NCBI RefSeq assembly: GCF_037076525.1
Contig: NZ_AP029018.1
Span: forward strand, 1,116,001 to 1,180,000
Direction of reading: 5' to 3'
DNA: 64,000 nt
Origin: Selenomonas sp. TAMA-11512
Lineage (GTDB): Bacteria; Bacillota; Negativicutes; Selenomonadales; Selenomonadaceae
Shown here: positions 45,601-53,346 of the stretch, piece by piece
How positions within the stretch are numbered: position 1 is the first letter of the stretch
Layout: the number at the start of each line of letters is the position of its first letter
Program-made: the position numbers and the translations under genes
The notes under the pieces: generated by a model
Database searches by the model: none
What the model saw: only the letters and a program-made list of their open reading frames with translations
What the model was told of the DNA's origin: nothing

Positions 45601-46263
45601 ATGCGTAAACGGAATTTAGTTGTTGCCATTGACGGTCCTGCGGGCGCGGGTAAAAGCACCGTTGCTCAGCTTGCCGCAAAGAAACTGGAATATACGTACA
45701 TTGATACGGGAGCCATGTATCGTGCGGTCGCTTGGAGATCTTTGCGTGCGGGGGCTCCTCTGACAGACGAGAAGATTCTCCGTGCGCTTGAGGATATAGA
45801 CGTTCTGCTCTCCTACGAGGATGGAAAAACACGTGTCTTTGTCAATGGAGAAGACGTGACGAAGGAGATTCGCACGCCGGAGGTCAGCGCCGTTGTATCA
45901 AGAGTTGCCGCCATGGGAGAAGTGCGTGCGAAGCTCGTGGAGCTGCAGCGGAAAATGGCTGTGCATGGCGCCGTTCTCATGGACGGCCGCGATATAGCAA
46001 CGAATGTCCTGCCGAATGCAGACGTCAAAATCTTCCTCACGGCATCCATTGAGGAGCGGGCAGCTCGTCGCTGGAAGGAGCTTAAAGAAAAAGGCTATGA
46101 CACGAGCTTTGAAGAAGTCAAGTCCGATATTGCGAAGCGCGATAAGGCGGACAGCGAGCGGGAGATATCGCCGCTTGTGCAGGCGGAAGACGCGGAGCTC
46201 TTGGATACGACGGGCATGACGATCGAGGAAGTCGTGGCTGCCATACTAAAGAGGTGCGAGTGA
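45601..46263 (+). CDS. cmk: Cytidylate kinase
   Basis: A 220-residue kinase phosphorylating CMP and dCMP. VVAIDGPAGAGKSTVAQLAAKKL is the P-loop; YIDTGAMYRAVAWR, GRDIATNVLPNADVKIFLTAS and the lid RDKADSEREISPL are diagnostic. The ATG follows ATAAGGAGGACTCTGG. The stop overlaps the plsC start by one base. Confidence 0.97.
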   Translation: MRKRNLVVAIDGPAGAGKSTVAQLAAKKLEYTYIDTGAMYRAVAWRSLRAGAPLTDEKILRALEDIDVLLSYEDGKTRVFVNGEDVTKEIRTPEVSAVVSRVAAMGEVRAKLVELQRKMAVHGAVLMDGRDIATNVLPNADVKIFLTASIEERAARRWKELKEKGYDTSFEEVKSDIAKRDKADSEREISPLVQAEDAELLDTTGMTIEEVVAAILKRCE

Positions 46264-46859
46264 TGTACACGCTGTTAAAGTCCCTCTTTTATATTCTGTT
46301 TGTCACAGTTTTTCGGACGCAGTCAAGCGGCGCGGAAAATCTCCCCAAAGAAGGGGGCGTGCTCGTGGCGGCAAATCATATGAGCAATCTCGACCCGCCT
46401 CTATTGGCGACATTTTTGCCGCGGCCGCTGAGCTATATGGCGAAGCAGGAGCTGTTTGAAGTACCGCTTCTGGGCGCGATTATTCGCGCGGCACATGCAT
46501 TCCCGGTGAAGCGCGGGAAAAGCGATCGCGCGGCAATTAAAGCGGCGGTCACGGCGCTCAAAGAGGGACGCTGTGTCGGCATTTTCCCCGAGGGGACGCG
46601 CAGCGCCGACGGCAAGCGTCGTGCGGCAGAGGCCGGTGTAGCTCTGCTTGCCGCCATGACGGGCGTTCCCGTTTTGCCGGCAGCGATCTCCGGGACCGAA
46701 CGTGTGCTGCACGGGGCGCTGTTTCCGCAGCTGCACATCGTCTATGGGACACCGATGCTCTTTCAAGGGGAGCGCGGCAATAAGGCGGATTTGGAAGCCT
46801 TTTCCAACGCTGTTATGGACGCTGTTTACGCCTTGAAAGCAGGTGTGGAAGATCGTTAA
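46263..46859 (+). CDS. plsC: 1-acyl-sn-glycerol-3-phosphate acyltransferase
   Basis: A 198-residue membrane-associated acyltransferase making phosphatidic acid. HX4D is present in AANHMSNLDPPLLA, FPEGTRS as the phosphate-binding block, and VLPAAISGTERVL near the end. The ATG at 46263 overlaps the cmk stop and follows GAGGTG at six bases; a GTG at 46254 is the site itself. With plsY (52151) it supplies the two acylations of glycerophospholipid synthesis. Confidence 0.94.
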   Translation: MYTLLKSLFYILFVTVFRTQSSGAENLPKEGGVLVAANHMSNLDPPLLATFLPRPLSYMAKQELFEVPLLGAIIRAAHAFPVKRGKSDRAAIKAAVTALKEGRCVGIFPEGTRSADGKRRAAEAGVALLAAMTGVPVLPAAISGTERVLHGALFPQLHIVYGTPMLFQGERGNKADLEAFSNAVMDAVYALKAGVEDR

Positions 46860-46863
46860 AAAG

Positions 46864-46879
46864 TAGGCTAATGCGCCTA
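46864..46879 (+). terminator. Weak hairpin after plsC
   Basis: TAGGC (46864-46868) pairs with GCCTA (46875-46879), followed by TCTTTATTT. The five-pair stem is weak; termination is possible but uncertain. Confidence 0.35.
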
Positions 46880-46936
46880 TCTTTATTTGATTAACTGGAA
46901 AAACCTAAAAAAAACTGGCGAAAAAATATGCCCTTG

Positions 46937-46945
46937 TGGTATAAT
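46937..46945 (+). promoter_or_regulatory. Extended -10 promoter upstream of ispH
   Basis: TGG-TATAAT (46937-46945) is a perfect -10 hexamer with an extended TGn element; a -35 candidate at the right distance is poor. Transcription from here towards ispH would pass through the repeat element at 46966-47125. Confidence 0.6.
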
Positions 46946-46965
46946 GATTTGCGAGTTGCTGTTTA

Positions 46966-47125
46966 GGAAGCACTGATACATGCAGCACAGCCATCTTGGC
47001 GTATCTTTTCCGCCCTCTCTTTGTCGGCAAATCCTCCACAGAGCACCACTCTGCGTTCGGTTTGCCTCCTTGATAGAACGAAAAATCTACACCAATCTGA
47101 CCGACTTCATTTTATCAGCGATTCC
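46966..47125 (+). repeat. MITE-like palindromic repeat, copy 1
   Basis: A 160-bp element beginning GGAAGCACTGATA and ending TATCAGCGATTCC. It is closely similar over its whole length to the reverse complement of copy 3 and more distantly to copy 2. Its centre holds GGCAAA (47021 region) facing TTTGCC around a CAGAG-CACCA-CTCTG hairpin, and the outer parts are imperfect inverted repeats. Flanks are TTTA and TTAG, not a clean duplication. It lies between the extended -10 box and ispH, with no open frame of note. With this element counted, nothing else is recognised between plsC and ispH. Confidence 0.88.
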
Positions 47126-47193
47126 TTAGAAGACATGTTTCTCATGTGAAGACTGCAGCGGCTTGTAGTTCATATAGTACTGGTGGTAGATAT

Positions 47194-48024
47194 ATGGAAG
47201 TGATCTTGGCAGAATCCTTAGGATTTTGCTACGGTGTCAAGCGAGCGATAAAAATTGCTCGGGAAAGTGCTTCTGCCGATGGTACTGCCTGTACGCTGGG
47301 GCCTATCATTCACAATCCTCAGATGGTTGCACAGCTTGCGGAGGAAGGTATCGGAAAGGTGGATGATCTGTCTGAACTGGACGCAGGCAGAATTATCATT
47401 CGCTCTCACGGGGTGGGGCCCAACATCTATGAGTCAGCGGAAGAAAAGGGATTGGAGCTTGTCGATGCGACATGCCCGCATGTCCGCAGAGCGCAGATGG
47501 CAGCCCATGAACTTGCCGAGGAGGGTTACCGTGTCGTCATCATTGGCGAAAAACGGCATCCTGAGGTGAAAAGCATTGTCGAATGGTCTGGCGACCAAGC
47601 CGTCGTCGTGGAGACGGAAGAGGAGGCAGAGGCTCTGGGGAGCATCGGCCGACTTGGCGTTGTGGCGCAGACGACTTTTTCCGGGGAGAAATTCAAGAGC
47701 ATTATAGCGATTCTCTTGGATAAATCGAATGATGTTCGTATTCTGCGCACCATTTGCAACGCGACGGATCAGCGGCAGACAGCTGCGCTTTCGCTTGCGG
47801 GTGAAGTGGATTTGATGCTTGTCATCGGCGGCAAGAACAGCGCGAATACGACGCGTCTCGCACAGTTATGTGCAATGAAGTGCCAAACCTATCATATCGA
47901 GACTGCGGCTGAGCTGCAGGACGAATGGTTTGATAAAATCAATAAAATTGGTATCACAGCCGGGGCATCGACGCCGGACTGGGTTATCAAGGAGGTATAT
48001 CAAAAGTGCAAGAACAAGACATGA
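47194..48024 (+). CDS. ispH: 4-hydroxy-3-methylbut-2-enyl diphosphate reductase
   Basis: A 276-residue iron-sulfur enzyme, the last step of the MEP isoprenoid pathway. The three cluster cysteines are C12 (GFCYGVKRA), C94 (DATCPHV) and C188 (TICNATDQRQ). H40 and H72 (SHG) and the HPE-like RHPEV line the active site. I chose ATG at 47194 because it gives the standard N-terminus MEVILAESLGFCYGV; upstream codons run back towards the repeat. The ribosome-binding site (GGTGGTAG) is weak. It overlaps rpsA by 19 bases. Confidence 0.95.
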   Translation: MEVILAESLGFCYGVKRAIKIARESASADGTACTLGPIIHNPQMVAQLAEEGIGKVDDLSELDAGRIIIRSHGVGPNIYESAEEKGLELVDATCPHVRRAQMAAHELAEEGYRVVIIGEKRHPEVKSIVEWSGDQAVVVETEEEAEALGSIGRLGVVAQTTFSGEKFKSIIAILLDKSNDVRILRTICNATDQRQTAALSLAGEVDLMLVIGGKNSANTTRLAQLCAMKCQTYHIETAAELQDEWFDKINKIGITAGASTPDWVIKEVYQKCKNKT

Positions 48025-49139
48025 TGAGTTTATTGGAAGAACAAGAGCGTGCTATGCAGGACGTTCGCGAGCATGACGTTGTCAAGGCAACGGTCGTTGC
48101 GGTTGAGGATGGTGTTGCCTATGTCAACATCCAGGGCCTCAAGGCGGATATCCCTGTACCGAAGCGTGAGCTGGCACAGCCCGAGCCGGATTCCGCCCGC
48201 GACGTTGTCAAGGTGGATGATGAGCTTGAGGTTTTCGTTGTCTCGCTTGGCGGCGAGAACGGCGCTACCGTCTCCAAGGTTCGTGCGGACCGCATGGTCG
48301 CATGGAAAGAGCTTGAAGCTCTGATGGAGGAAGGCAAGACGGTTCAGGCGAAGGTAACGCAGGTTGTCAAGGGCGGTCTTGTTGCTTCTGTCAACGGTCT
48401 TCGCGGGTTCATTCCGGCTTCGCAGATGGAGCTTCACTTCGTCAAGGATCTTTCCATTTACGTGGATCAGGTAGTCGAAGCGCTTCCAATCGAGATCGAT
48501 ATCCGCAAGCAGCGTCTTGTTCTCTCGCGCCGTTCGCTCCTTGAAACAGAGCGTGAGAAGAAGCAGGAAGCTCTGTTTGAAACGCTTGAGGCGGGTCAGG
48601 TTCTCAAGGGCACGGTAAAGCGCCTTGTCGACTACGGCGCATTTATCGATATCGGCGGCGTGGACGGTCTTGCACATATCTCGGATCTTTCCTGGAGCCG
48701 TGTTAAGCAGCCGGCGGATGTCCTTACGGTCGGTCAGGAAGTCGATGTGTTTGTCAAGACATTTGATCCCGAGACGAAGCGCATCTCCCTTTCCATCAAG
48801 GATACGATGCGTGATCCGTGGCTGGATCGTGCAGAGCGCTATGCAGAAGGCAACCACATTAAGGGAAAAATCATTAAGCTGACAGATTTCGGCGCTTTCA
48901 TGGAAATTGAGCCGGGCTTTGATGGTCTTATTCCTATGGGTGAGCTTGCCGAGCGCCGCATTGCGCGAGCCGATGAGGCGGTCCATCTGGGCGATATCGT
49001 TCTCGTCAAAGTGCTTCACATCGACATGAAGCGTAAGCGCATTTCGCTTTCCATTACAAAGGCGGATGCGAATGCGGAGGTTGCAGAGTCTGCGTACATC
49101 GATACACCGCTTACGGGTCAGGCTGAGGAAGAGGCTTAA
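48006..49139 (+). CDS. rpsA: Ribosomal protein S1-like protein with four S1 domains
   Basis: A 377-residue RNA-binding protein with four S1 domains (roughly 24-92, 108-173, 192-262, 279-348); typical blocks are VKATVVAVEDGVAYVNIQG, GGLVASVNGLRGFIPASQ, VDYGAFIDIGGVDGLAHISDLSW and KLTDFGAFMEIEPGFDGLIP. It is shorter than the six-domain E. coli S1. The GTG start at 48006 follows GGAGGT (47991-47996), which lies inside ispH in the -1 frame relative to it. In some Clostridia IspH and S1 are one fused protein; here they are separate. Its TAA stop is part of the repeat target site TTAA. Confidence 0.93.
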   Translation: MQEQDMMSLLEEQERAMQDVREHDVVKATVVAVEDGVAYVNIQGLKADIPVPKRELAQPEPDSARDVVKVDDELEVFVVSLGGENGATVSKVRADRMVAWKELEALMEEGKTVQAKVTQVVKGGLVASVNGLRGFIPASQMELHFVKDLSIYVDQVVEALPIEIDIRKQRLVLSRRSLLETEREKKQEALFETLEAGQVLKGTVKRLVDYGAFIDIGGVDGLAHISDLSWSRVKQPADVLTVGQEVDVFVKTFDPETKRISLSIKDTMRDPWLDRAERYAEGNHIKGKIIKLTDFGAFMEIEPGFDGLIPMGELAERRIARADEAVHLGDIVLVKVLHIDMKRKRISLSITKADANAEVAESAYIDTPLTGQAEEEA

Positions 49140-49300
49140 GGACGCACGGATAAATTCAGCACCACCATCTTGACGCATCCTTTTTCTCGTGCTTTGTAGG
49201 CAAATCCTCCACAGAGCAAGCCTCTGCGTCCGGTTTGCCTCCTTGTTCGGACGAAAAAGCTACGCCATGATCTGACGGACTTCATTTTATCAGCGATTCC
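49140..49300 (+). repeat. MITE-like palindromic repeat, copy 2, abutting the rpsA stop codon
   Basis: A 161-bp element beginning GGACGCACGGATAAA and ending TTTATCAGCGATTCC, the same orientation as copy 1. It is flanked on both sides by TTAA (49136-49139 and 49301-49304), a probable 4-bp target duplication; the left TTAA includes the rpsA stop codon. The centre again has GGCAAA ... CAGAG-CAAGC-CTCTG ... TTTGCC. The loop differs from copies 1 and 3 while the arms are conserved, so selection or recent origin preserves pairing. No terminator is seen between rpsA and this element. Confidence 0.88.
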
Positions 49301-49418
49301 TTAATTTTGCAGCAGCTGCCATCCTACGGATTGGCTGATTTTGGGGCGTTGCCAAGGAGATATCCTCTCCGATGGCGGCGCCTCTAATTTATTATTTGTA
49401 AGAAAGGAGGCGATCACA

Positions 49419-50810
49419 TTGTCTTACGGCGAAATCAGCCACATATACGAAGGAAGCCTGGCTGAGGAAATCGGGCTTGTTGCAGGAGATAAGATTGTTT
49501 CGGTCAATGGTGAGAAGCTTAGAGATATCATTGATTTGAGTTTTGCTATGGCCGAGGAAGAGATAGAAATGCTCATCGAACATGCGCATGGGGAACAGGA
49601 GCTTTTTGCGTTTGATAAGGATATCGATGAGGAATTGGGCGTGGAATTTCGCTCCGCCGTATTTGACGGAATTCGTCGTTGTGCAAACAATTGCTGTTTC
49701 TGCTTTGTTGATCAGATTGCGCCGAACATGCGCAACAGCTTGTCTGTCAAGGATGATGATTATCGTCTCTCTTTTCTGTACGGCAACTTTGTGACATTGA
49801 CCAACTTGGCGGATGCGGATTTCAAGCGTATTGCCAAGTATCACCTGTCGCCTCTGTTTATATCCATACAGGCGACGAATCCTGAGCTCCGGGCGAAATT
49901 GCTTCGCACACCGCGTGCAAGGCTTCTGGCAGAACAGCTCAATCGTCTTGACGCAGACGGCATAGAGTATCATACACAGATTGTGCTATGTGCGGGGTTA
50001 AACGACGGAGAGGAGCTTGCCCGCAGCATTCGGGATGTATTGGCGAGAAAGCCGCATGCGCAGTCTTTGGCGATCGTACCCGTAGGCATTACGAAGCACA
50101 GGCGCGACACGGCTCCGCTGGACATGTTTGATGCGGCCGGCGCTGCAGCTGTCATTGACATGGTGGAGCCGCTGCAAAGACAGCAGCGTGAGGAGTCGGG
50201 ACATACATTCATATATCTCGGGGATGAATTCTACTTCTTAGCCAACCGGGAACTTCCGCCGACGGAATACTATGACGGGTTTCCGCAGCTCGATAACGGA
50301 ATCGGACTTGCACGTAATTTTTTGGAAAGCTGGGAAGAGGAAGAAAGAGCTGCGCAGCTGTCTGCGCCTGCGGCGCAAAGTAAAGAAATCGTCCATATCG
50401 ATGTCTTATCCGGTACGGCGATTGCGCCGATGATGGAGCGATTAGCAGCGATGGTTGCGCAAGATCATGTACGCGTACGCATTTTACCTGTCGTGAATGA
50501 GTACTTTGGAGTGACGGTGAATGTATCCGGTTTGTTGACCGGTGAGGATATTCTCCGGACACTCGAAAATGCAGGCGGAGCGAGAGATATTTTGCTTTTT
50601 CCGGAAAGCTCTCTGCGCGCAGGTGAAAATATTCTGCTGGACGATATGTCCTTAGAGGATATACAGCGGATATATCCCCGTACACGCATAGAGACGGTTC
50701 AGAGCGGACGAGATTACTATCGTGCGCTGACGGATATCGAGAACTATCGCGGGCGTGGAGGCGAGCAAGCCTTTTATACATGGCAGAGCAACGCGGGATA
50801 TACAAAGTAA
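49419..50810 (+). CDS. DUF512 protein: PDZ plus radical-SAM-like domain
   Basis: A 463-residue protein of the family widespread in Clostridia and Negativicutes beside der. An N-terminal PDZ-like domain (SYGEISHIYEGSLAEEIGLVAGDKIVSVNGE) is followed by a radical SAM motif C88-x3-C92-x2-C95 (RRCANNCCFCFVDQ) and the C-terminal DUF512 domain (HIDVLSGTAIAPMMERL ... NVSGLLTGEDIL ... LLDDMSLEDI). Function unknown. The start is TTG at 49419, behind AGAAAGGAGG; the frame is open further upstream towards 49341 but without a site. It follows copy 2 of the repeat and precedes der by 15 bases. Confidence 0.88.
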   Translation: MSYGEISHIYEGSLAEEIGLVAGDKIVSVNGEKLRDIIDLSFAMAEEEIEMLIEHAHGEQELFAFDKDIDEELGVEFRSAVFDGIRRCANNCCFCFVDQIAPNMRNSLSVKDDDYRLSFLYGNFVTLTNLADADFKRIAKYHLSPLFISIQATNPELRAKLLRTPRARLLAEQLNRLDADGIEYHTQIVLCAGLNDGEELARSIRDVLARKPHAQSLAIVPVGITKHRRDTAPLDMFDAAGAAAVIDMVEPLQRQQREESGHTFIYLGDEFYFLANRELPPTEYYDGFPQLDNGIGLARNFLESWEEEERAAQLSAPAAQSKEIVHIDVLSGTAIAPMMERLAAMVAQDHVRVRILPVVNEYFGVTVNVSGLLTGEDILRTLENAGGARDILLFPESSLRAGENILLDDMSLEDIQRIYPRTRIETVQSGRDYYRALTDIENYRGRGGEQAFYTWQSNAGYTK

Positions 50811-50825
50811 GGAGGGACATACAGC

Positions 50826-52148
50826 ATGGCAAAGCCGATTGTGGCGGTCGTCGGCAGACCGAATGTCGGTAAATCGACACTGTTTAATCAGATAGGAAAT
50901 CGCCGCGTGTCCATTGTGGACGATTTTCCGGGTGTAACGCGTGACCGTATCTATATGAACGCAGAGTGGCTCAATCGCGAGTTTACGATGATTGATACGG
51001 GAGGAATCGAGCTCGAAACATCGGATCAGCTTCTCACAGCGACGCGTGCACAGGCGCATCTTGCCATGGAAGAGGCGGATGTCATACTCTTTGTCGTCGA
51101 TGTCCGTGCAGGGCTTACGCGTGATGATGAGGAGGTCGCGAAGCTCCTTCGCGCAACGAAAAAGCCTGTTCTGCTTGCGGTCAACAAGGTGGACAGTCCG
51201 AATCAGGAGTTGGATGTCTATGAGTTTTACAGCCTCGGTCTGGGAGATCCCATTCCAATTTCAGCGACGAACATGCTGAATATAGGCGATCTGCTGGATG
51301 CCGTCGTTGCAGCCTTTCCGGAGGATACAGGCGAGGATATCGAGGAAGACGTCATCAGCATTGCGGTCATCGGCCGACCGAATGTAGGCAAGTCGTCTCT
51401 CGTCAACCAGCTTCTCGGCGAAGAGCGCGTCATTGTCAGCGACGTTGCCGGTACGACACGCGATGCCATCGATACGCACTTTGTCAAAGATGATATTAAG
51501 TACACCTTGATCGATACCGCAGGGATGCGCAGGAAGTCCAAGATTGACATTCCCGTGGAGCGATACAGTGTGATGCGCGCACTGCGTGCGGTAGAGAGGG
51601 CGGATGTCGTCCTCATGGTCATTGATGCCGTCGAAGGTGTCACGGAGCAGGATAAGAAGATTGCGGGTTATGCGCATGAGTCCGGACGAGGTGTTATACT
51701 CGTCGTCAATAAGTGGGATATTTACCCGGATAAGGATGATAAATCGACGCTTCGTTTTACGGAGACGCTGCGCAGTGAAATCGGGTTTCTGCAGTTTGCA
51801 CCGGTTCTCTATGCGTCGGCGCTCACGGGACAGCGTGTCCAGCGCATTACAGAGCTTGTCAAGTATGTGGCGGATCAGCATGCGATGCGCATACAGACAA
51901 GTGTCTTGAATGAGCTTCTGCGAGACATGATATCAATCAATCCTCCGCCGGCGCATAAGGGGAAAAAGCTTAAGATATACTTTATGACGCAGGCGGATAT
52001 CAAACCTCCAAAGTTTATTCTCTTTGTTAATGACCCTGAACTTGTGCATTTCTCCTATGTGCGGTATATAGAAAATACGCTGCGTGAGAATTTCGGTTTT
52101 GAGGGGACTCCGCTGAAGATTATTGTACGCGGCAAGGAGGAGGATTAA
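50826..52148 (+). CDS. der: Ribosome biogenesis GTPase Der (EngA)
   Basis: A 440-residue GTPase with two tandem G domains, unique to this family. Domain 1 has GRPNVGKST, DTGG and NKVD; domain 2 has GRPNVGKSS, DTAGM and NKWD. A C-terminal KH-like domain (about 355-440) follows. It matures the 50S subunit. The ATG follows AAGGAGGGACATACAGC. Confidence 0.97.
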   Translation: MAKPIVAVVGRPNVGKSTLFNQIGNRRVSIVDDFPGVTRDRIYMNAEWLNREFTMIDTGGIELETSDQLLTATRAQAHLAMEEADVILFVVDVRAGLTRDDEEVAKLLRATKKPVLLAVNKVDSPNQELDVYEFYSLGLGDPIPISATNMLNIGDLLDAVVAAFPEDTGEDIEEDVISIAVIGRPNVGKSSLVNQLLGEERVIVSDVAGTTRDAIDTHFVKDDIKYTLIDTAGMRRKSKIDIPVERYSVMRALRAVERADVVLMVIDAVEGVTEQDKKIAGYAHESGRGVILVVNKWDIYPDKDDKSTLRFTETLRSEIGFLQFAPVLYASALTGQRVQRITELVKYVADQHAMRIQTSVLNELLRDMISINPPPAHKGKKLKIYFMTQADIKPPKFILFVNDPELVHFSYVRYIENTLRENFGFEGTPLKIIVRGKEED

Positions 52149-52150
52149 GA

Positions 52151-52729
52151 ATGCTGTTTTCCCTGCTTTTTGCCTATTTCCTGGGAGCCGTGCCGAACGG
52201 ATTATGGCTGTGCCGACTGCTCTATAAGAAAGACATACGTAAGTACAACAGCCACAATATCGGAGCAACGAATGTCTGGAGAACATTCGGCAAGCTGCCC
52301 GGAATCATGGTATTCCTTCTTGATTTTTTGAAAGGGGCATTGGCCGTATATCTTGCTTCTCATCGCGGCGGAACACCGGAAGCAATGGTGGCGGCTGGGA
52401 TAGCGGCGATGCTGGGGCATTCCTTCTCTATATTTCTGAAGTTCAAAGGCGGCAAGGGAGTTGCGACAGGCCTGGGGGTCATTGCCGTCTTGATGCCCTT
52501 AGTGACCGGCATCGTGTTTCTTGTATGGTTTGCCATTGTCTATAGGACACGGTATGTCTCTCTCGGCTCGGTTGTATCTGCCGCGCTTGTGCCGATGCTT
52601 GCATATCTGTTCGACGCACCTCAAATTTATGTGATACTTGGTGCGGCTGCCGCCGCTCTTGTTATCGTGCGACATCGAGCGAATATTGCCCGTCTCATGC
52701 ACGGCTCTGAAAATAAGGTGAATTGGTAA
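52151..52729 (+). CDS. plsY: Glycerol-3-phosphate acyltransferase PlsY
   Basis: A 192-residue membrane protein with about five transmembrane helices. It transfers acyl from acyl-phosphate to glycerol-3-phosphate. Conserved cytoplasmic motifs are YKKDIRKYNSHNIGATNVWRTFGK, the second HSFSIFLKFKGGKGVATGLG and the third IVRHRANIARLMHGSENK. It starts two bases after der; der-plsY is a usual pair. Confidence 0.95.
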   Translation: MLFSLLFAYFLGAVPNGLWLCRLLYKKDIRKYNSHNIGATNVWRTFGKLPGIMVFLLDFLKGALAVYLASHRGGTPEAMVAAGIAAMLGHSFSIFLKFKGGKGVATGLGVIAVLMPLVTGIVFLVWFAIVYRTRYVSLGSVVSAALVPMLAYLFDAPQIYVILGAAAAALVIVRHRANIARLMHGSENKVNW

Positions 52730-52744
52730 AAGTTCTTTTAAGGC

Positions 52745-52774
52745 TGGACATCTGTATAAGAAAAATGCTAAAAT
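52745..52774 (+). promoter_or_regulatory. Promoter for pheB-hom-thrB
   Basis: TGGACA (52745-52750), an 18-bp spacer and TAAAAT (52769-52774) come shortly after the plsY stop. Transcription would begin near 52781, downstream of the first in-frame ATG (52773), which supports the later pheB start. The leader is too short for a T-box. Confidence 0.65.
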
Positions 52775-52814
52775 GACGTCAGAGTCATATCTGTGTGGAA
52801 TGGAGCAGTATACA

Positions 52815-53333
52815 ATGACAAAGGACGAAAAGGAGAAGCTCAAAGCCCGCGCTGAAATACGAGCGGCAAAGGCGCTCCAAAAGGCCAATGCAAAGGCAAA
52901 AAGCGGATTCTTTCTTGTACGTGAAGAGATTCTTCCGGAGGCAATCAAAAAGACGATACGCGTGAAGGAGTGCCTCAAGCAGGGAGAAGTGCGAACGATC
53001 AATGAAGCGGTTGCTCTTCAAAAACTGTCTCGAAGCGCTTACTATAAGTACAAGGACTATGTGTTTCCGTTTTATGAGATCAGCCAAAATAAGATTATTA
53101 CGCTGACGCTTCTCTTAGAGCACAAGCAGGGGATTCTTTCGAGTGTGCTCAATGCGATTTCCGATGAGGGCGGAAATATCCTTACAATCAATCAGGGGAT
53201 TCCCTTGCAGGGCGTCGCGAACGCCACATTCTCGATTGAGACAAAGAATATGACGGTGGAACTTGAGTCGTTATTGGATAAATTGCGCAATCTGAAAGGT
53301 GTCAAGCGTCTGGAGATTGTAGGGCAGGAATGA
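52815..53333 (+). CDS. pheB: ACT-domain protein PheB (UPF0735)
   Basis: A 172-residue regulatory protein. The N-terminus is a Lys/Ala-rich helix (TKDEKEKLKARAEIRAAKALQKANAKAK), longer than in B. subtilis PheB. Then comes FFLVREEILPEAIKKTIRVKECLKQGEVRTINEAVALQKLSRSAYYKYKDYVFPF, resembling a helix-turn-helix, and a C-terminal ACT domain (ITLTLLLEHKQGILSSVLNAISDEGGNILTINQ) that would sense an amino acid. The ATG at 52815 has GGAG nine bases upstream. It lies 13 bases before hom, so threonine or phenylalanine control is plausible. Confidence 0.88.
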   Translation: MTKDEKEKLKARAEIRAAKALQKANAKAKSGFFLVREEILPEAIKKTIRVKECLKQGEVRTINEAVALQKLSRSAYYKYKDYVFPFYEISQNKIITLTLLLEHKQGILSSVLNAISDEGGNILTINQGIPLQGVANATFSIETKNMTVELESLLDKLRNLKGVKRLEIVGQE

Positions 53334-53346
53334 GAGGGAGAATAGT

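Noticed and set aside
48030-49178. A 382-codon frame antisense to rpsA that enters the repeat
   Set aside because: Shadow of the S1-domain gene; the start lies inside repeat copy 2.
52730-52814. Possible T-box leader for pheB-hom-thrB
   Set aside because: The gap is about 85 bases, including the promoter, with no T-box sequence or terminator.
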